Assembly: GCA_046328335.1 (NCBI GenBank)
Contig: JAXLWU010000019.1
Coordinates: 37,280 to 101,279 of the forward strand
From: JACCXM01 sp046328335
Lineage (GTDB): Bacteria; Chloroflexota; Chloroflexia; Thermomicrobiales; UBA6265
Length of the DNA: 64,000 nucleotides
Reading direction: 5' to 3'
The translations under genes and the position numbers were made by a program. Under the pieces are notes generated by a model that did not search any database, was not told where the DNA came from, and saw only the letters and a program-made list of their open reading frames with translations. Every line of letters begins with the position of its first letter. Position 1 is the stretch's first letter. Below, piece after piece: positions 53,577 to 62,671 of the stretch.

Positions 53577-53916
53577 CGGTGTTCCAGCGCGTTCCTCGCC
53601 TCGAAGAGAGTGCTCAGGTTCAGGCACAGGCCGTCCCGCGCGGCGCCCTTTGGAATCCTTGCGTTCAGGCGACAACCTTGGTCCCCGCATCAGAGCCGCC
53701 ACCCCATGACGAGACTGGCGGCACCACACGCGCACCGATCATGGTCGCCACGCATTGGCGAGATCCGACCCATGGCAAAAGCACCTGCTACCCGAGCGCA
53801 GATGCGGGCGATGACCAGACCGACTTTCGCGAGGGCGGCGGCATCCGATGGACGTTCGCACTGACGTGTGGTGAATTACGGTGTCTCGCACGGGTAGGGA
53901 GTCCCGTTCGCAGTCG
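53577..53916. other. Intergenic region between converging genes
   Basis: The regulator (plus) and the gamma-glutamyltransferase gene (minus) converge on this 340-base stretch. I see no gene, and no clear terminator hairpin. Confidence 0.4.
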
Positions 53917-55563
53917 TTACCAGCCCATGACGTAGCCGTCACGCCTTGGATCAGCTCCGCCGACCAGCGCGCCCGAATCGGGGACGACGCGAATCCCCTG
54001 CCCTCCTCCCACTCCCCAAAAGAATGGCGGTAGCACGGTCAACGAGTGTCCGAGTCGCGTGAGGGTCGCCCGCACGTCGGGGTCAACGCGATCTTCGATA
54101 TCGACATGGCTCCCGGAAAACACGCGCACACGAGGGGCCTCGATCGCGTCCTGGATCTCCATACCGAATTCGAGAACATTCAGCAGCATCTGGCTGGTGG
54201 TCTGCGGGATTCCATGTCCGCCCGGGGTGCCGATAGTCATCATGAGTTCGCCCCCCTGGAGCACCATGCATGGGGATAAGCATTGTTCCACGGGTGTGCT
54301 TGGGGCGAGGTGAGCCGGGCTTTCGGGATTGAGATCGAACCACCAGGCAAAGTCATTTAGAAATAGGCCGGTGTTTCCCGCAATGACGCCGCATCCGAAC
54401 GCATTTCCCAGGCTTTGCGTCATCGAGACCGCGTTGCCCGCGCTATCAATCGCGCAAAGATAGGTGGTGTGCCCGGGATCACCAAGCGGCCCTGGAAGGA
54501 TCGCGCCGCTGCCACTCCAGCGTTCTCCAGGGCTGCTCGCCACGCGACGGTCGTCGATCAGCATGCGCCTCCGGCCAGCGTACTCCGGGGTAAGAAGCGG
54601 ATCCTTGGCAAGGTCAAGTCTCGTGGCGTATTCGGCACGATCGACGGATGCGAGCTTGATCGATTCGATCAAGGTGTGCAAATACGGGGCCGAATTGTGT
54701 CCCGCCTTCTTGCTGTTGAACCCCTCCATCAGATTCAGGGTGAGTAGAATCTGTAGTCCCATCGAGGGAGAGGGCATCGTGAACACATCGTGCTCGCGAA
54801 AGCTCGTCGAAATCGGTTGGGTCCAGCGCACACGAGGTTGCGCGAGATCCGTCCCGTCGATCAGGCCCCCATGATCCTGGCAATAGCGAATGATTTCGTC
54901 CCCGATCGCCCCGCCATAGAGTGCGGCTGCCCCTTCGGCCACAAACCTTCGATAGCTCTCCGCGAGCCGCGGCTGACGAAAGATGGCGCCGGTCTTTGGC
55001 TCAGGGTTCTCGTCGTAAAACTGACGACTCGAGGAGTGCTTCTCCAACCGTGATCGGTTTGCAGCAATCCATCCGGCGTTCCCCGCGGTCAATGGAAAAC
55101 CACGTTCGGCGTGTTCAATCGCATCTCGAAACAGCCTCGCCCGATCGACACTGCCGTATCGCTCATGTGCCGCGAGCCAGCCGCCAAGATTGGCCGGCAC
55201 CAACGCCGATCGAATGTCGTCCTGTGGAATCGCGTCTTTGCCGGCAAAGACCGCGGGAACCGCGGCGCGCGGGCTGTGGCCCCCAAAATCGATAGCGGTT
55301 GGTCCTCTTTCGCCCGCGAGACGGACCAACATCTGGCCGACCCCGAGCGCGCCCGACATGTGGGGCTCGACGACATTGAGCGCGGCCGCGGTTGCGATGG
55401 CCGCGTCGACCGCGTTGCCACCATCGATCAGGATACGCAGACCAGCCAGAGACGAGAGAGGATGGGCGCTGGCCACCATGCCGTTGAGCGCGGTAAACGC
55501 CACGCGCCGCGCCGTCGGCACAAAACCAAGCATGTTCGGATCAAGTGAAGAAACCGCCACCAC
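53917..55563 (-). CDS. Gamma-glutamyltransferase-family protein
   Basis: I choose the GTG at 55563, six bases after GGAGG, giving 548 residues. The family layout is intact: GMVASAHPLSSLAGLRILIDGGNAVDAAIATAAALNVVEPHMSGALG at the N terminus and a nucleophile threonine in GDPGHTTYLCAIDSAGNAVSMTQS. The glycine-rich MMTIGTPGGHGIPQTTSQMLLN block is near the C terminus. The large subunit would be about 360 residues and the small about 185 after autocleavage. No signal peptide is seen, unlike classical periplasmic enzymes. Members also act as acylases or amidases on other amides. Adjacent amide-using operons make that plausible. Confidence 0.9.
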   Translation of the reverse strand: MVAVSSLDPNMLGFVPTARRVAFTALNGMVASAHPLSSLAGLRILIDGGNAVDAAIATAAALNVVEPHMSGALGVGQMLVRLAGERGPTAIDFGGHSPRAAVPAVFAGKDAIPQDDIRSALVPANLGGWLAAHERYGSVDRARLFRDAIEHAERGFPLTAGNAGWIAANRSRLEKHSSSRQFYDENPEPKTGAIFRQPRLAESYRRFVAEGAAALYGGAIGDEIIRYCQDHGGLIDGTDLAQPRVRWTQPISTSFREHDVFTMPSPSMGLQILLTLNLMEGFNSKKAGHNSAPYLHTLIESIKLASVDRAEYATRLDLAKDPLLTPEYAGRRRMLIDDRRVASSPGERWSGSGAILPGPLGDPGHTTYLCAIDSAGNAVSMTQSLGNAFGCGVIAGNTGLFLNDFAWWFDLNPESPAHLAPSTPVEQCLSPCMVLQGGELMMTIGTPGGHGIPQTTSQMLLNVLEFGMEIQDAIEAPRVRVFSGSHVDIEDRVDPDVRATLTRLGHSLTVLPPFFWGVGGGQGIRVVPDSGALVGGADPRRDGYVMGW

Positions 55564-55647
55564 TCCAACCCTCCACCTGGGCAACCACGCGTCCGACCTG
55601 AGGTCACTCCATCTGTCGTCGCGAGCCTGGAAAATGGATCATACCTC

Positions 55648-55676
55648 TTGACCGTTTGCCTATCTGGCCATATAGT
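55648..55676 (+). promoter_or_regulatory. Putative promoter of the sugar-type ABC operon with palindrome
   Basis: TTGACC (55648-55653) and TATAGT (55671-55676) have ideal 17-base spacing, about 85 bases upstream of the first permease gene. A 16-base near-palindrome CTATCTGGCCATATAG (55660-55675, seven of eight arm positions) is centred on TGGCCA and covers the spacer and -10 box. It is a candidate operator. Confidence 0.6.
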
Positions 55677-55759
55677 CCCCGTACAGCCAGACAGTTGGCG
55701 TCCTGATTTGATCCCAAGAAAGAACACCGCGCACCTGGTGAGGTGCCGCTCGTCTCGGG

Positions 55760-56815
55760 GTGACCGTGGAGCGTCAGCCGCATTCGCAGGACAATCCCCA
55801 ATCCGCGCCGTCCGCCGCGAGATTCAACACGGCCGCGGGGTCTTCACCCCAAGTGACCGCCACGGCGTTCACTCCTCCGCATCCGGTGGCCGCAAGCGGC
55901 AAAACAGGACAGTACCGCGGCCGCAATTCGTTCCAGATCAGCGACACGGCCCTTGCCTACCTGCTCAACGCTCCCGCCCTTATCCTTGTCGTCTTACTCG
56001 TCGCATATCCCGTCGTAAGTTCTTTCTGGATCAGCCTTCACAAATACAATCTCAAGCGGCCGAACGTTTTCGAATTCATTGGACTTGGCAACTACATTGC
56101 CGCGTTTCAGTCGGATCTGTTCCGGCATTCGCTGAGGATCACCGCAACATTTACCGTTGCGTCAGTGGTACTCGTGCTCGTGATCGGAACTGGAATCGCG
56201 CTCGTCGTCAACGAGACGTTCCACGGCCGCGGTATCGTTCGGGCCCTCATCCTCCTGCCATGGGCGATTCCCCCGATCGTGAACGGTCTGATGTGGCAGT
56301 GGATCTTCAATTCCAAGGTCGGCGCCCTCAACGGGCTGCTCTATTCCCTCGGCATCGTCGATTCATATCGCTCATGGCTGCTCGATTCGAACAGCGCCAT
56401 GGCCATGCTCGTGCTCGCCCAGGTGTGGAACGACGCACCGTTTGCCGCCATCGTCGTCCTCGCCTCACTTCAGGCTATTCCTGGGGAGCTGTACGACGCG
56501 GCAAATGTCGATCGCGCCGGGGTTGTACAGCGGTTCCGGCACGTCACCCTGCCCTGGTTGATCCCGGCGTTCGTGATCATCATGATCGTGGAGACGCTGG
56601 CCGCGGTGCGGGTCTTCGACATCGTCTATGTCATGACCGGTGGCGGCCCAGGGTACGACACGACATTCCTCTCCTGGCTCACATATCAGACGTCGTTTGT
56701 GAATCTCGATTTCGGTCAGGGAAACGCCTTCGCCTACATCATCGCCATCATCGCGCTCGTTCTTTCTCTGCTCTACATGCGTGTGCTGCAATCGAAAGGT
56801 GAGATCAGGCAGTGA
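55760..56815 (+). CDS. ABC transporter permease, carbohydrate type (MalF/UgpA-like)
   Basis: From the GTG at 55760 the protein has 351 residues. A hydrophilic N terminus (about 65 residues) precedes six membrane segments. The BPD_transp_1 signature is clear: LLNAPALILVVLLVAYPVVSSFWISLHKYNL, ILLPWAIPPIVNGLMWQWIFNSKVGALNGLL and the EAA loop AIPGELYDAANVDRAGVVQRFRHVTLPWLIP. It forms a heterodimer with the next gene product. Such systems import sugars, glycerol-3-phosphate or polyols. The gene order (two permeases, binding protein, ATPase) is that of the CUT1 family. Confidence 0.92.
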   Translation: MTVERQPHSQDNPQSAPSAARFNTAAGSSPQVTATAFTPPHPVAASGKTGQYRGRNSFQISDTALAYLLNAPALILVVLLVAYPVVSSFWISLHKYNLKRPNVFEFIGLGNYIAAFQSDLFRHSLRITATFTVASVVLVLVIGTGIALVVNETFHGRGIVRALILLPWAIPPIVNGLMWQWIFNSKVGALNGLLYSLGIVDSYRSWLLDSNSAMAMLVLAQVWNDAPFAAIVVLASLQAIPGELYDAANVDRAGVVQRFRHVTLPWLIPAFVIIMIVETLAAVRVFDIVYVMTGGGPGYDTTFLSWLTYQTSFVNLDFGQGNAFAYIIAIIALVLSLLYMRVLQSKGEIRQ

Positions 56816-57702
56816 CGCGAACGATTCAGAACATCCAGTTTGCAGTACCCTGGAAATCCATCTTCGTCTATCTGTTCGCGATTCTTACCGCGATCTACCT
56901 GCTGGCACCGTTCTCCTGGCTGGTGATATCGAGCTTCATGACTGACGCGGAAGCGCTCTCGGTACCGCCGCACTGGATTCCACAGCAGCCGACCCTGGAC
57001 AACTACCGTTCATACATTGCTCCTGAGGGCTCGTTTGGGTTGCGCGGGGCGGGAGCAATCGACAACATGCACTACTTCTTTCGGAATAGCGTCATCGTCG
57101 CCACCTGTGTCGCCTTCCTCAACGTCCTTTTTGGCACTATGGCCGCTTATCCCCTGGCACGAATGGATTTTCGGGGTAGCGAAATACTGATGCCGATCTA
57201 CCTCGCGTCACGCATGATTCCCGGCATCGCCATCATCATTCCGCTCTTCCTCGTCATCAAACGGTTGGGGCTCCTGGACAACATGCTCTCCCTGGTCATC
57301 ACCTACACCGGATTCACGTTGCCATTCAGTATCTGGATCTTGCGTAGCTACTTTGCGACGGTGCCACGCGACTTGGAAGATGCTGCGCGTGTCGATCGGT
57401 GCAATCGCTTCGACATGATGATCAGGATCTTTCTGCCGATCGTTGCGCCCGCTCTGGCGGCAACGGCGATTTTTGCCTTTGTTGCGTCATGGGGCGAATT
57501 TCTCTATGCGGTGATCTTCACCTCGACGCCAGCTGCCAAAACCATCACCGTCGCGGTCGCTCAGCTCGCGACCGACATCATGATTCAGAAAACCCTCATC
57601 GCAACCGGAGGCGTCCTTGCCGTCATCGTCCCAATCGGTCTGGCGCTGATTTTCCAACGAATGTTGGTCCAGGGAATCGTTTCTGGATCCGTCAAGGGAT
57701 AG
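56812..57702 (+). CDS. ABC transporter permease, carbohydrate type (MalG/UgpE-like)
   Basis: The GTG at 56812 overlaps the upstream stop by four bases, giving 296 residues. The MalG pattern is complete: YLLAPFSWLVISSFMTDAEAL, PTLDNYRSYI, AAYPLARMDFRGSEILMPIYLASRMIPGIAIIIPLFLVIKRLGLLDNMLSLVITYTGFTLPFSIWILRSYF. The EAA loop (VPRDLEDAARVDRCNRFDMMIRIFLPIVAPAL) contacts the ATPase. Note VDRCNR in place of the usual VDGCSR. It is the second membrane subunit of the CUT1-type transporter. Confidence 0.92.
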   Translation: MTRTIQNIQFAVPWKSIFVYLFAILTAIYLLAPFSWLVISSFMTDAEALSVPPHWIPQQPTLDNYRSYIAPEGSFGLRGAGAIDNMHYFFRNSVIVATCVAFLNVLFGTMAAYPLARMDFRGSEILMPIYLASRMIPGIAIIIPLFLVIKRLGLLDNMLSLVITYTGFTLPFSIWILRSYFATVPRDLEDAARVDRCNRFDMMIRIFLPIVAPALAATAIFAFVASWGEFLYAVIFTSTPAAKTITVAVAQLATDIMIQKTLIATGGVLAVIVPIGLALIFQRMLVQGIVSGSVKG

Positions 57703-57882
57703 GAGGACGACTATCGAATGACCGTAGCCGAGTCCCCATGACTGGCAATGTACCGAACGCGACTTGAGCGCCAATCCTCCGTCCGGTCGCACCGGGCCGC
57801 CCGACATCGCGTCACTCCGTGACCGGCAGGGCTGTCGAGGGATACAGCACTCAGCGCACAAGACGAAGCAGGGGAGCAAACG

Positions 57883-59280
57883 ATGAACGATCACCGATCA
57901 GTGGCAAGGTTCAACAAGGCTTCCAGTTCGGCGGTCAGTCGCCGCCAGTTGCTTCGCGGGAGCGCCGCAGGATTGGGCGTTGCAGGGCTGCACGCCATGG
58001 GACCGGCTACGGGGCTTTGGACCGCGGCCTCCGCCCGGGCACAGGACGAGACGAGGCTGGCTTTCATCGCCGGATCGTATGAGTCTGGCCTGGTTAGGGA
58101 GAACCTCGATCGCTTCGAGTCGCAGTACCCCGGGCTCAAGGTCGACTTCACACCGGAAAATGACGGCACCTACTTGCAGAAAATGACCGTCGTGCTTTCC
58201 ACCGACGGGGCTCCCGTCGATGTCATGTACGTTGGGGATGAACAACTGGGCACTTGGGCTGAAGCGGGTTGGCTGATGCCGATCGACGATTTCCCGGAGA
58301 CCCCGCAGTACAAGGAGGATTTGTTCCCGTTCAACCTCAACGCGATGAGCTACAAGGGGAAACTCTACGGCCTGCCCTACTACTCCGATTTCCAGATTTT
58401 CGCCTACAACGAAAAGATGTTGCAGGACGCGGGGTTCTCTGAACCGCCGAAGACCTGGGACGAAGTCCGTATCCAGGCTCAGGCGGCCCAAGAAGCGGGT
58501 CTGGTGCCCGGTCCGGCGATGGTCACCGGGTTCGCCAAGAACTTTGTGAACTCATTCCAGCTCTATTGGTCCATGGTGTTCGGTTCCGGCGGTGATCTGT
58601 TCAATGCCGATTACGATCCAATCTTCCCCGACGAGGATCCGGCCGCGCTCGCGGTGCTGGAGTGGCTGATTCAGGCCATGCACGAATGGAAGATCCTCGA
58701 TCCGGCGTCGGTTGAGATGAACCTCGATATGGCGCGAGATTCGCTGGCGGCCGGCCAGTCGCTGTTCGCGGATATCGCCAAGTACGACCTCCAGCGGCTG
58801 AACGATCCCGAGTTCTCCCAGATCGCCGGGATGGGCAAAATGGCGCCGTTCCCCAAGTTCTCGGCCGACCAGCCCGGTGGCAGCCTCGGTTGGGCCCGGA
58901 TGCACAGTATCCCGACCATTTCCAAGCACCCCGAGGAAGCATGGAAGCTGCTGCAATACGCGGGTGGCAAGGATGCGGAAGGCGTGTACTACACGTCCAA
59001 GCGTTGGTACGTGTTGAAGGGACTTGGATTCGGCTGGGCACCGCTCCTCGACGATCAAGAAGTCATTGACTCCACGGCAAAGTGGGGCGACATCGACTTG
59101 ATTCGGGCCGAGTCCGCCCTCGTCAAGGGTCGCCAGGTCCTGCAAACCTCCTGGTATCCGGAGTGGGAACAATTCTTCTGGTCTCAGCTGCAGGATGCCT
59201 TGCTACAAAAGACCCCGGCGAAAGACGCGCTGCAGGCATCAGCCGACAAGGCTCGAGAGCTGAAGGCAGCGGCGTCCTAG
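57883..59280 (+). CDS. ABC transporter substrate-binding protein, family 1
   Basis: The ATG at 57883 follows GGGGAGC, giving 465 residues. The leader has a Tat motif SRRQLLRGSAAGLGVAGL and a probable cleavage after SARAQD. The SBP_bac_1 fold follows: LAFIAGSYESGLVRENLDRFESQYPGLKVDFTPENDGTYLQKMTVVLSTDGAPVDVMYVGDEQL, LYGLPYYSDFQIFAYNEKMLQDAG, GGSLGWARMHSIPTISKHPEEAWKLL. It captures a sugar or sugar-like solute. A long stem-loop follows its stop, then the ATPase gene. The solute is unknown; the two hydrolases at the end of the operon may act on it. Confidence 0.92.
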   Translation: MNDHRSVARFNKASSSAVSRRQLLRGSAAGLGVAGLHAMGPATGLWTAASARAQDETRLAFIAGSYESGLVRENLDRFESQYPGLKVDFTPENDGTYLQKMTVVLSTDGAPVDVMYVGDEQLGTWAEAGWLMPIDDFPETPQYKEDLFPFNLNAMSYKGKLYGLPYYSDFQIFAYNEKMLQDAGFSEPPKTWDEVRIQAQAAQEAGLVPGPAMVTGFAKNFVNSFQLYWSMVFGSGGDLFNADYDPIFPDEDPAALAVLEWLIQAMHEWKILDPASVEMNLDMARDSLAAGQSLFADIAKYDLQRLNDPEFSQIAGMGKMAPFPKFSADQPGGSLGWARMHSIPTISKHPEEAWKLLQYAGGKDAEGVYYTSKRWYVLKGLGFGWAPLLDDQEVIDSTAKWGDIDLIRAESALVKGRQVLQTSWYPEWEQFFWSQLQDALLQKTPAKDALQASADKARELKAAAS

Positions 59281-59324
59281 TTCGTCGCGGCGCGACACGC
59301 GGAGGATGCCTCCGCACATCCATC

Positions 59325-59368
59325 GTTGCGAGGATGCCGTCCGAGTTGGACGGCATCCACTTCGCAAC
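59325..59368 (+). terminator. Long stem-loop after the binding-protein gene
   Basis: GGATGCCGTCC (59332-59342) pairs with GGACGGCATCC (59348-59358) around GAGTT. Outside it, GTTGCGA (59325-59331) pairs with TCGCAAC (59362-59368) with a three-base bulge, making 18 base pairs in total. It lies 45 bases after the binding-protein stop and before the ATPase gene. It probably causes partial termination or protects the upstream mRNA. Confidence 0.7.
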
Positions 59369-59551
59369 AGTGTTGATTGGACGATTCATGCGCGGCGCCT
59401 GACATGACCGACGTAGACCTCGCCAGGAATCACTCGCCGTGGTGGCATGAAGGAGGAGTTGCCGCCTCATCCGCACGCATTCCCGAGCGCAATTTCGAGT
59501 CGATGCACTGACCGCCCCGTCCGTCATGACCAATCCCCTGGAGGTGATCGC

Positions 59552-60643
59552 TTGGCGTCGCTGACGCTGACCAATCTGGTCAAACGCTTTGGCCAGGTAA
59601 CCGCCGTCGACGAACTGAACCTCGAGATCAAGGATCAGGAGTTTGTGACATTCCTCGGTCCTTCGGGGTGTGGCAAGACGACGACACTGCGCATGATCGC
59701 CGGGCTCGACAAACCTTCTGGGGGAGACATCCTCTTCGACGGTACGCCAGTGACCCATCTCCCGGCGAACCATCGCGATATCGCCATGGTGTTTCAGTCC
59801 TACGCCCTCTACCCGCACATGACAGTTTATGACAATATCGCGTTCGCCCTGAAGATGATGCGGATGCCGAGCGACGAGATCCGCCGGCGGGTCGAATCGG
59901 CCGCCGCCATGCTCGGGATCACCGAGTTGCTGCAGCGCAAACCGCGCCAGCTGTCGGGTGGACAACGGCAGCGCGTCGCCCTTGGCCGTGCGATTGTGCG
60001 TGCACCGGCTGCCTATCTCCTCGATGAACCGCTGTCGAACCTCGACGCACAGCTACGGATCCAGATGCGGGCCGAACTGAAGAAATTACATCTGGAACTG
60101 CAGGGCACGTTTATCTACGTGACGCACGACCAGGCGGAAGCCCTGACGATGTCGGATCGGATCGCCGTCATGAACCAGGGCAAGCTGCTGCAGTACGACA
60201 GTCCATACGAGATCTACAACCACCCGCGCACACGATTTGTGGCGAGCTTCATGGGCAGCCCGCCCATGAACTTCATCACCGGAGAGGTCGTGGCGGCCGA
60301 TGAAGGCAACATGTTCCGGAGTGGTGGGCTCGCGTGCCGATTACCCGGTGAATTCGCCCGACGGCTGAGACCGCCTGCGCGAGACAGCGTCATCCTCGGC
60401 ATTCGCCCGGAAGCGATCGACGTGGCGATCGAGCAGCCGGATCGCGAATGGCATGAGGGAACGGTCTCCATTGTGGAGCCGATCGGCTCAGACTCATTCC
60501 TCACCGTTGATTTGAGAGGCGTCCAAATCAGGGCCCGCACCACCCCGGACTTCATGACGCGACCAGGAGGCAAGGTATACGTTCGCTTCAACCCGACGAA
60601 ACTCCATGCATTTGATCCGCAATCGGGCGATTCGCTGCTGTAG
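59552..60643 (+). CDS. ABC transporter ATP-binding protein (UgpC/MalK type)
   Basis: The best start is a TTG at 59552 behind a strong GGAGGTGATC, giving 363 residues. The longer frame from 59447 has no site. The ATPase domain shows FLGPSGCGKTTTLRMIAG (Walker A), MVFQSYALYPHMTVYDNIAF (Q loop), RQLSGGQRQRVALGRAIV (signature), YLLDEPLSNLDAQLR (Walker B) and IYVTHDQAEALTM (switch histidine). The C-terminal TOBE/OB domains (about 240-363), typical of MalK/UgpC, are present. It energises the transporter encoded upstream and could also serve other CUT1 permeases. Confidence 0.93.
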   Translation: MASLTLTNLVKRFGQVTAVDELNLEIKDQEFVTFLGPSGCGKTTTLRMIAGLDKPSGGDILFDGTPVTHLPANHRDIAMVFQSYALYPHMTVYDNIAFALKMMRMPSDEIRRRVESAAAMLGITELLQRKPRQLSGGQRQRVALGRAIVRAPAAYLLDEPLSNLDAQLRIQMRAELKKLHLELQGTFIYVTHDQAEALTMSDRIAVMNQGKLLQYDSPYEIYNHPRTRFVASFMGSPPMNFITGEVVAADEGNMFRSGGLACRLPGEFARRLRPPARDSVILGIRPEAIDVAIEQPDREWHEGTVSIVEPIGSDSFLTVDLRGVQIRARTTPDFMTRPGGKVYVRFNPTKLHAFDPQSGDSLL

Positions 60644-60714
60644 TTCTCCTGATCCTGGCGAGTCCACGGGCCGTGGGCCACCAGCGACGATCGGAGACAA
60701 GAGGGAGAAACGGG

Positions 60715-61548
60715 ATGCCGCGTGCCGAGGTGAACGGGATCAGGATGAACTACGAGGTGGCCGGGGAGGGGCCACCGCTGGTGCTGATTCACGCCTGGCC
60801 GACCGACCATGCGGTCTGGCAGCTGCAGGTCCCCGTCTTCTCCCAGTACTACCGCACCATCGCCGTCGATCTGCGCGGTTGCGGTCAGTCCGACAAACCG
60901 ATAGGGCCAAATACACCAGCGCTGATGGCGAACGATGTGATTGGCTTGCTTGATGTTCTTGGCTACGAGCGTGCCGCCGTCGCCGGAATATCCCTGGGCG
61001 GTGCGGTCGCGGCCGAAATGACACTCGATTACCCCGATCGAATCACCTCTTCAATCTGGATTGGCGCAAACAGTGAGGCGGACACCTTCCTCATCACAAT
61101 CGGCGACGAGTCCATGGTCATTCGAGATGCGTATTTGCGCATATTGCAGCCCGAGGGTTACCTCGGCTTTTGGGAAAAGGTCTGGAAAGCGAACATCGGG
61201 CTGCTTTTCAACGAGGAGTTCGTGCAATCACGCCTCGGCTCCTACCTGATCCGATCGGTTTTCGAGGAGCGCTACGGCCGTTTCAATGCCGACCCGTCCT
61301 CCATCATCAATATTCTGAACGGCACCGCAGGGTGGACCATCGTCGATCGGCTGGCGGGCCTCTCACGTCCGGTACAGGTCGTCGTAGGTGATCAGGACCC
61401 GACCTTCATCTACTGCGAGGAACAGGGTCGACTTGCCGCGGGAGCAGAGTACGTGATGATCGAGAACAGTGGGCATTTCTGCATCCTTGATCAAACCGCC
61501 CGCTTCAACGAGGTGGCACTCGATTTCCTGCAGCGCACGAACGCGTGA
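60715..61548 (+). CDS. Alpha/beta hydrolase (first of tandem pair)
   Basis: The ATG at 60715 after GAGGGAG gives 277 residues. It is a classical alpha/beta hydrolase: the oxyanion-hole region LVLIHAWPTDHAVW, VDLRGCGQSDKP, and the nucleophile elbow GISLGG (S93). The acid region is VVVGDQDPTF, and the catalytic histidine is in NSGHFCILDQ. The pattern fits esterases, lactonases and haloperoxidase-like enzymes. The nearly identical second copy begins 92 bases after its stop. Residues 1-62 and about 146-200 are identical in the two proteins. Both probably belong to the upstream transporter operon. Confidence 0.9.
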   Translation: MPRAEVNGIRMNYEVAGEGPPLVLIHAWPTDHAVWQLQVPVFSQYYRTIAVDLRGCGQSDKPIGPNTPALMANDVIGLLDVLGYERAAVAGISLGGAVAAEMTLDYPDRITSSIWIGANSEADTFLITIGDESMVIRDAYLRILQPEGYLGFWEKVWKANIGLLFNEEFVQSRLGSYLIRSVFEERYGRFNADPSSIINILNGTAGWTIVDRLAGLSRPVQVVVGDQDPTFIYCEEQGRLAAGAEYVMIENSGHFCILDQTARFNEVALDFLQRTNA

Positions 61549-61640
61549 AACGCGTCGTAGTTCATTGGATCGCTTCAAGATAGAGCTCCATCACGACCCA
61601 CGGAGAACCAGGATCAGCTACTCGAGAAAGGAATGTCGAA

Positions 61641-62474
61641 ATGCCGCGTGCCGAGGTGAACGGGATCAGGATGAACTACGAGGTGGCCGGGGAGGGGCCA
61701 CCGCTGGTGCTGATTCACGCCTGGCCGACTGACCATGCGGTCTGGCAGTTGCAGGTCCCCGTCTTCTCCCAGTACTACCGCACCATCGCCGTCGATCTGC
61801 GCGGCTGTGGTCAGTCTGACAAACCGACCGGACCCAATACCCCGGAGATCATGTCTGACGATATTGTCGCCCTTCTCGACACCCTGGGGTACCAACGGGC
61901 GGCCGTGGCCGGCATCTCCCTGGGCGGCATCGTTGCCGCGCAAATGACACTCGATCACCCTGGCCGCGTCGTTTCCTCGATTTGGGTCGGCGCACCGAGC
62001 GATATGGACGGTTTCCAGGTCACCATCGAAGGCGAAACGATGCTGATTGCCGACGCCTACATGCGCGTCCTCGCTCCGGAAGGCTATCTCGGCTTCTGGG
62101 AAAAGGTCTGGAAAGCGAATATTGGACTCCTCTTCAACGAGGAGTTCGTGCAGTCACGCCTCGGCTCCTACCTGATCCGATCGGTTTTCGAGGAGCGTTA
62201 CGGCCGATTCAATGCCGACCCTTCCTCCATCATCAACATCATCAACGGCCTCCGTGGCTGGACGATTCGGGACCGGTTGTCTAGTGTGAGCCGCCCGGTA
62301 CAAGTGGTGGTGGGGAACCAGGATCCGACCTTCGAGTATTGCAAGGAGCAGGGACAACAGACGGCTGGCGCTGAGTACGTCCAGATCGATTACAGCGGTC
62401 ACTTCAGCATTCTGGATCAACCTGCCCGGTTCAATGAAGCGGCGCTCGACTTTCTGCGCAGGACTCACTCTTGA
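61641..62474 (+). CDS. Alpha/beta hydrolase (second of tandem pair)
   Basis: The ATG at 61641 (AAAGGA upstream) gives 277 residues, the same length as the preceding copy with no gaps. The catalytic elements are conserved: GISLGG (S93), VVVGNQDPTF and YSGHFSILDQ. One change in the putative acid motif is GDQDP to GNQDP, which leaves the later aspartate. Between the identical blocks the copies differ at roughly a third of positions, mainly in the region that forms the lid and substrate pocket (about residues 63-145 and after 200). This suggests related but different substrates. Confidence 0.9.
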   Translation: MPRAEVNGIRMNYEVAGEGPPLVLIHAWPTDHAVWQLQVPVFSQYYRTIAVDLRGCGQSDKPTGPNTPEIMSDDIVALLDTLGYQRAAVAGISLGGIVAAQMTLDHPGRVVSSIWVGAPSDMDGFQVTIEGETMLIADAYMRVLAPEGYLGFWEKVWKANIGLLFNEEFVQSRLGSYLIRSVFEERYGRFNADPSSIINIINGLRGWTIRDRLSSVSRPVQVVVGNQDPTFEYCKEQGQQTAGAEYVQIDYSGHFSILDQPARFNEAALDFLRRTHS

Positions 62475-62671
62475 CTTTTCGCATGCAATCTGGTGCGTCT
62501 CCGAACAGACCAACCGTCGTCAAGGTGACGCACTAAGGTCATGGTTTCTTGCTGAGCAACGAAGAACTCCGTCGCACAATTCGGTCACACGTGCGCAATC
62601 AAGCTTGGGCCATTCGGCGGGAGCGAAAATCAGCCGCATTATTCTCCAGGCGATTTGAATCTGAGCACTTA

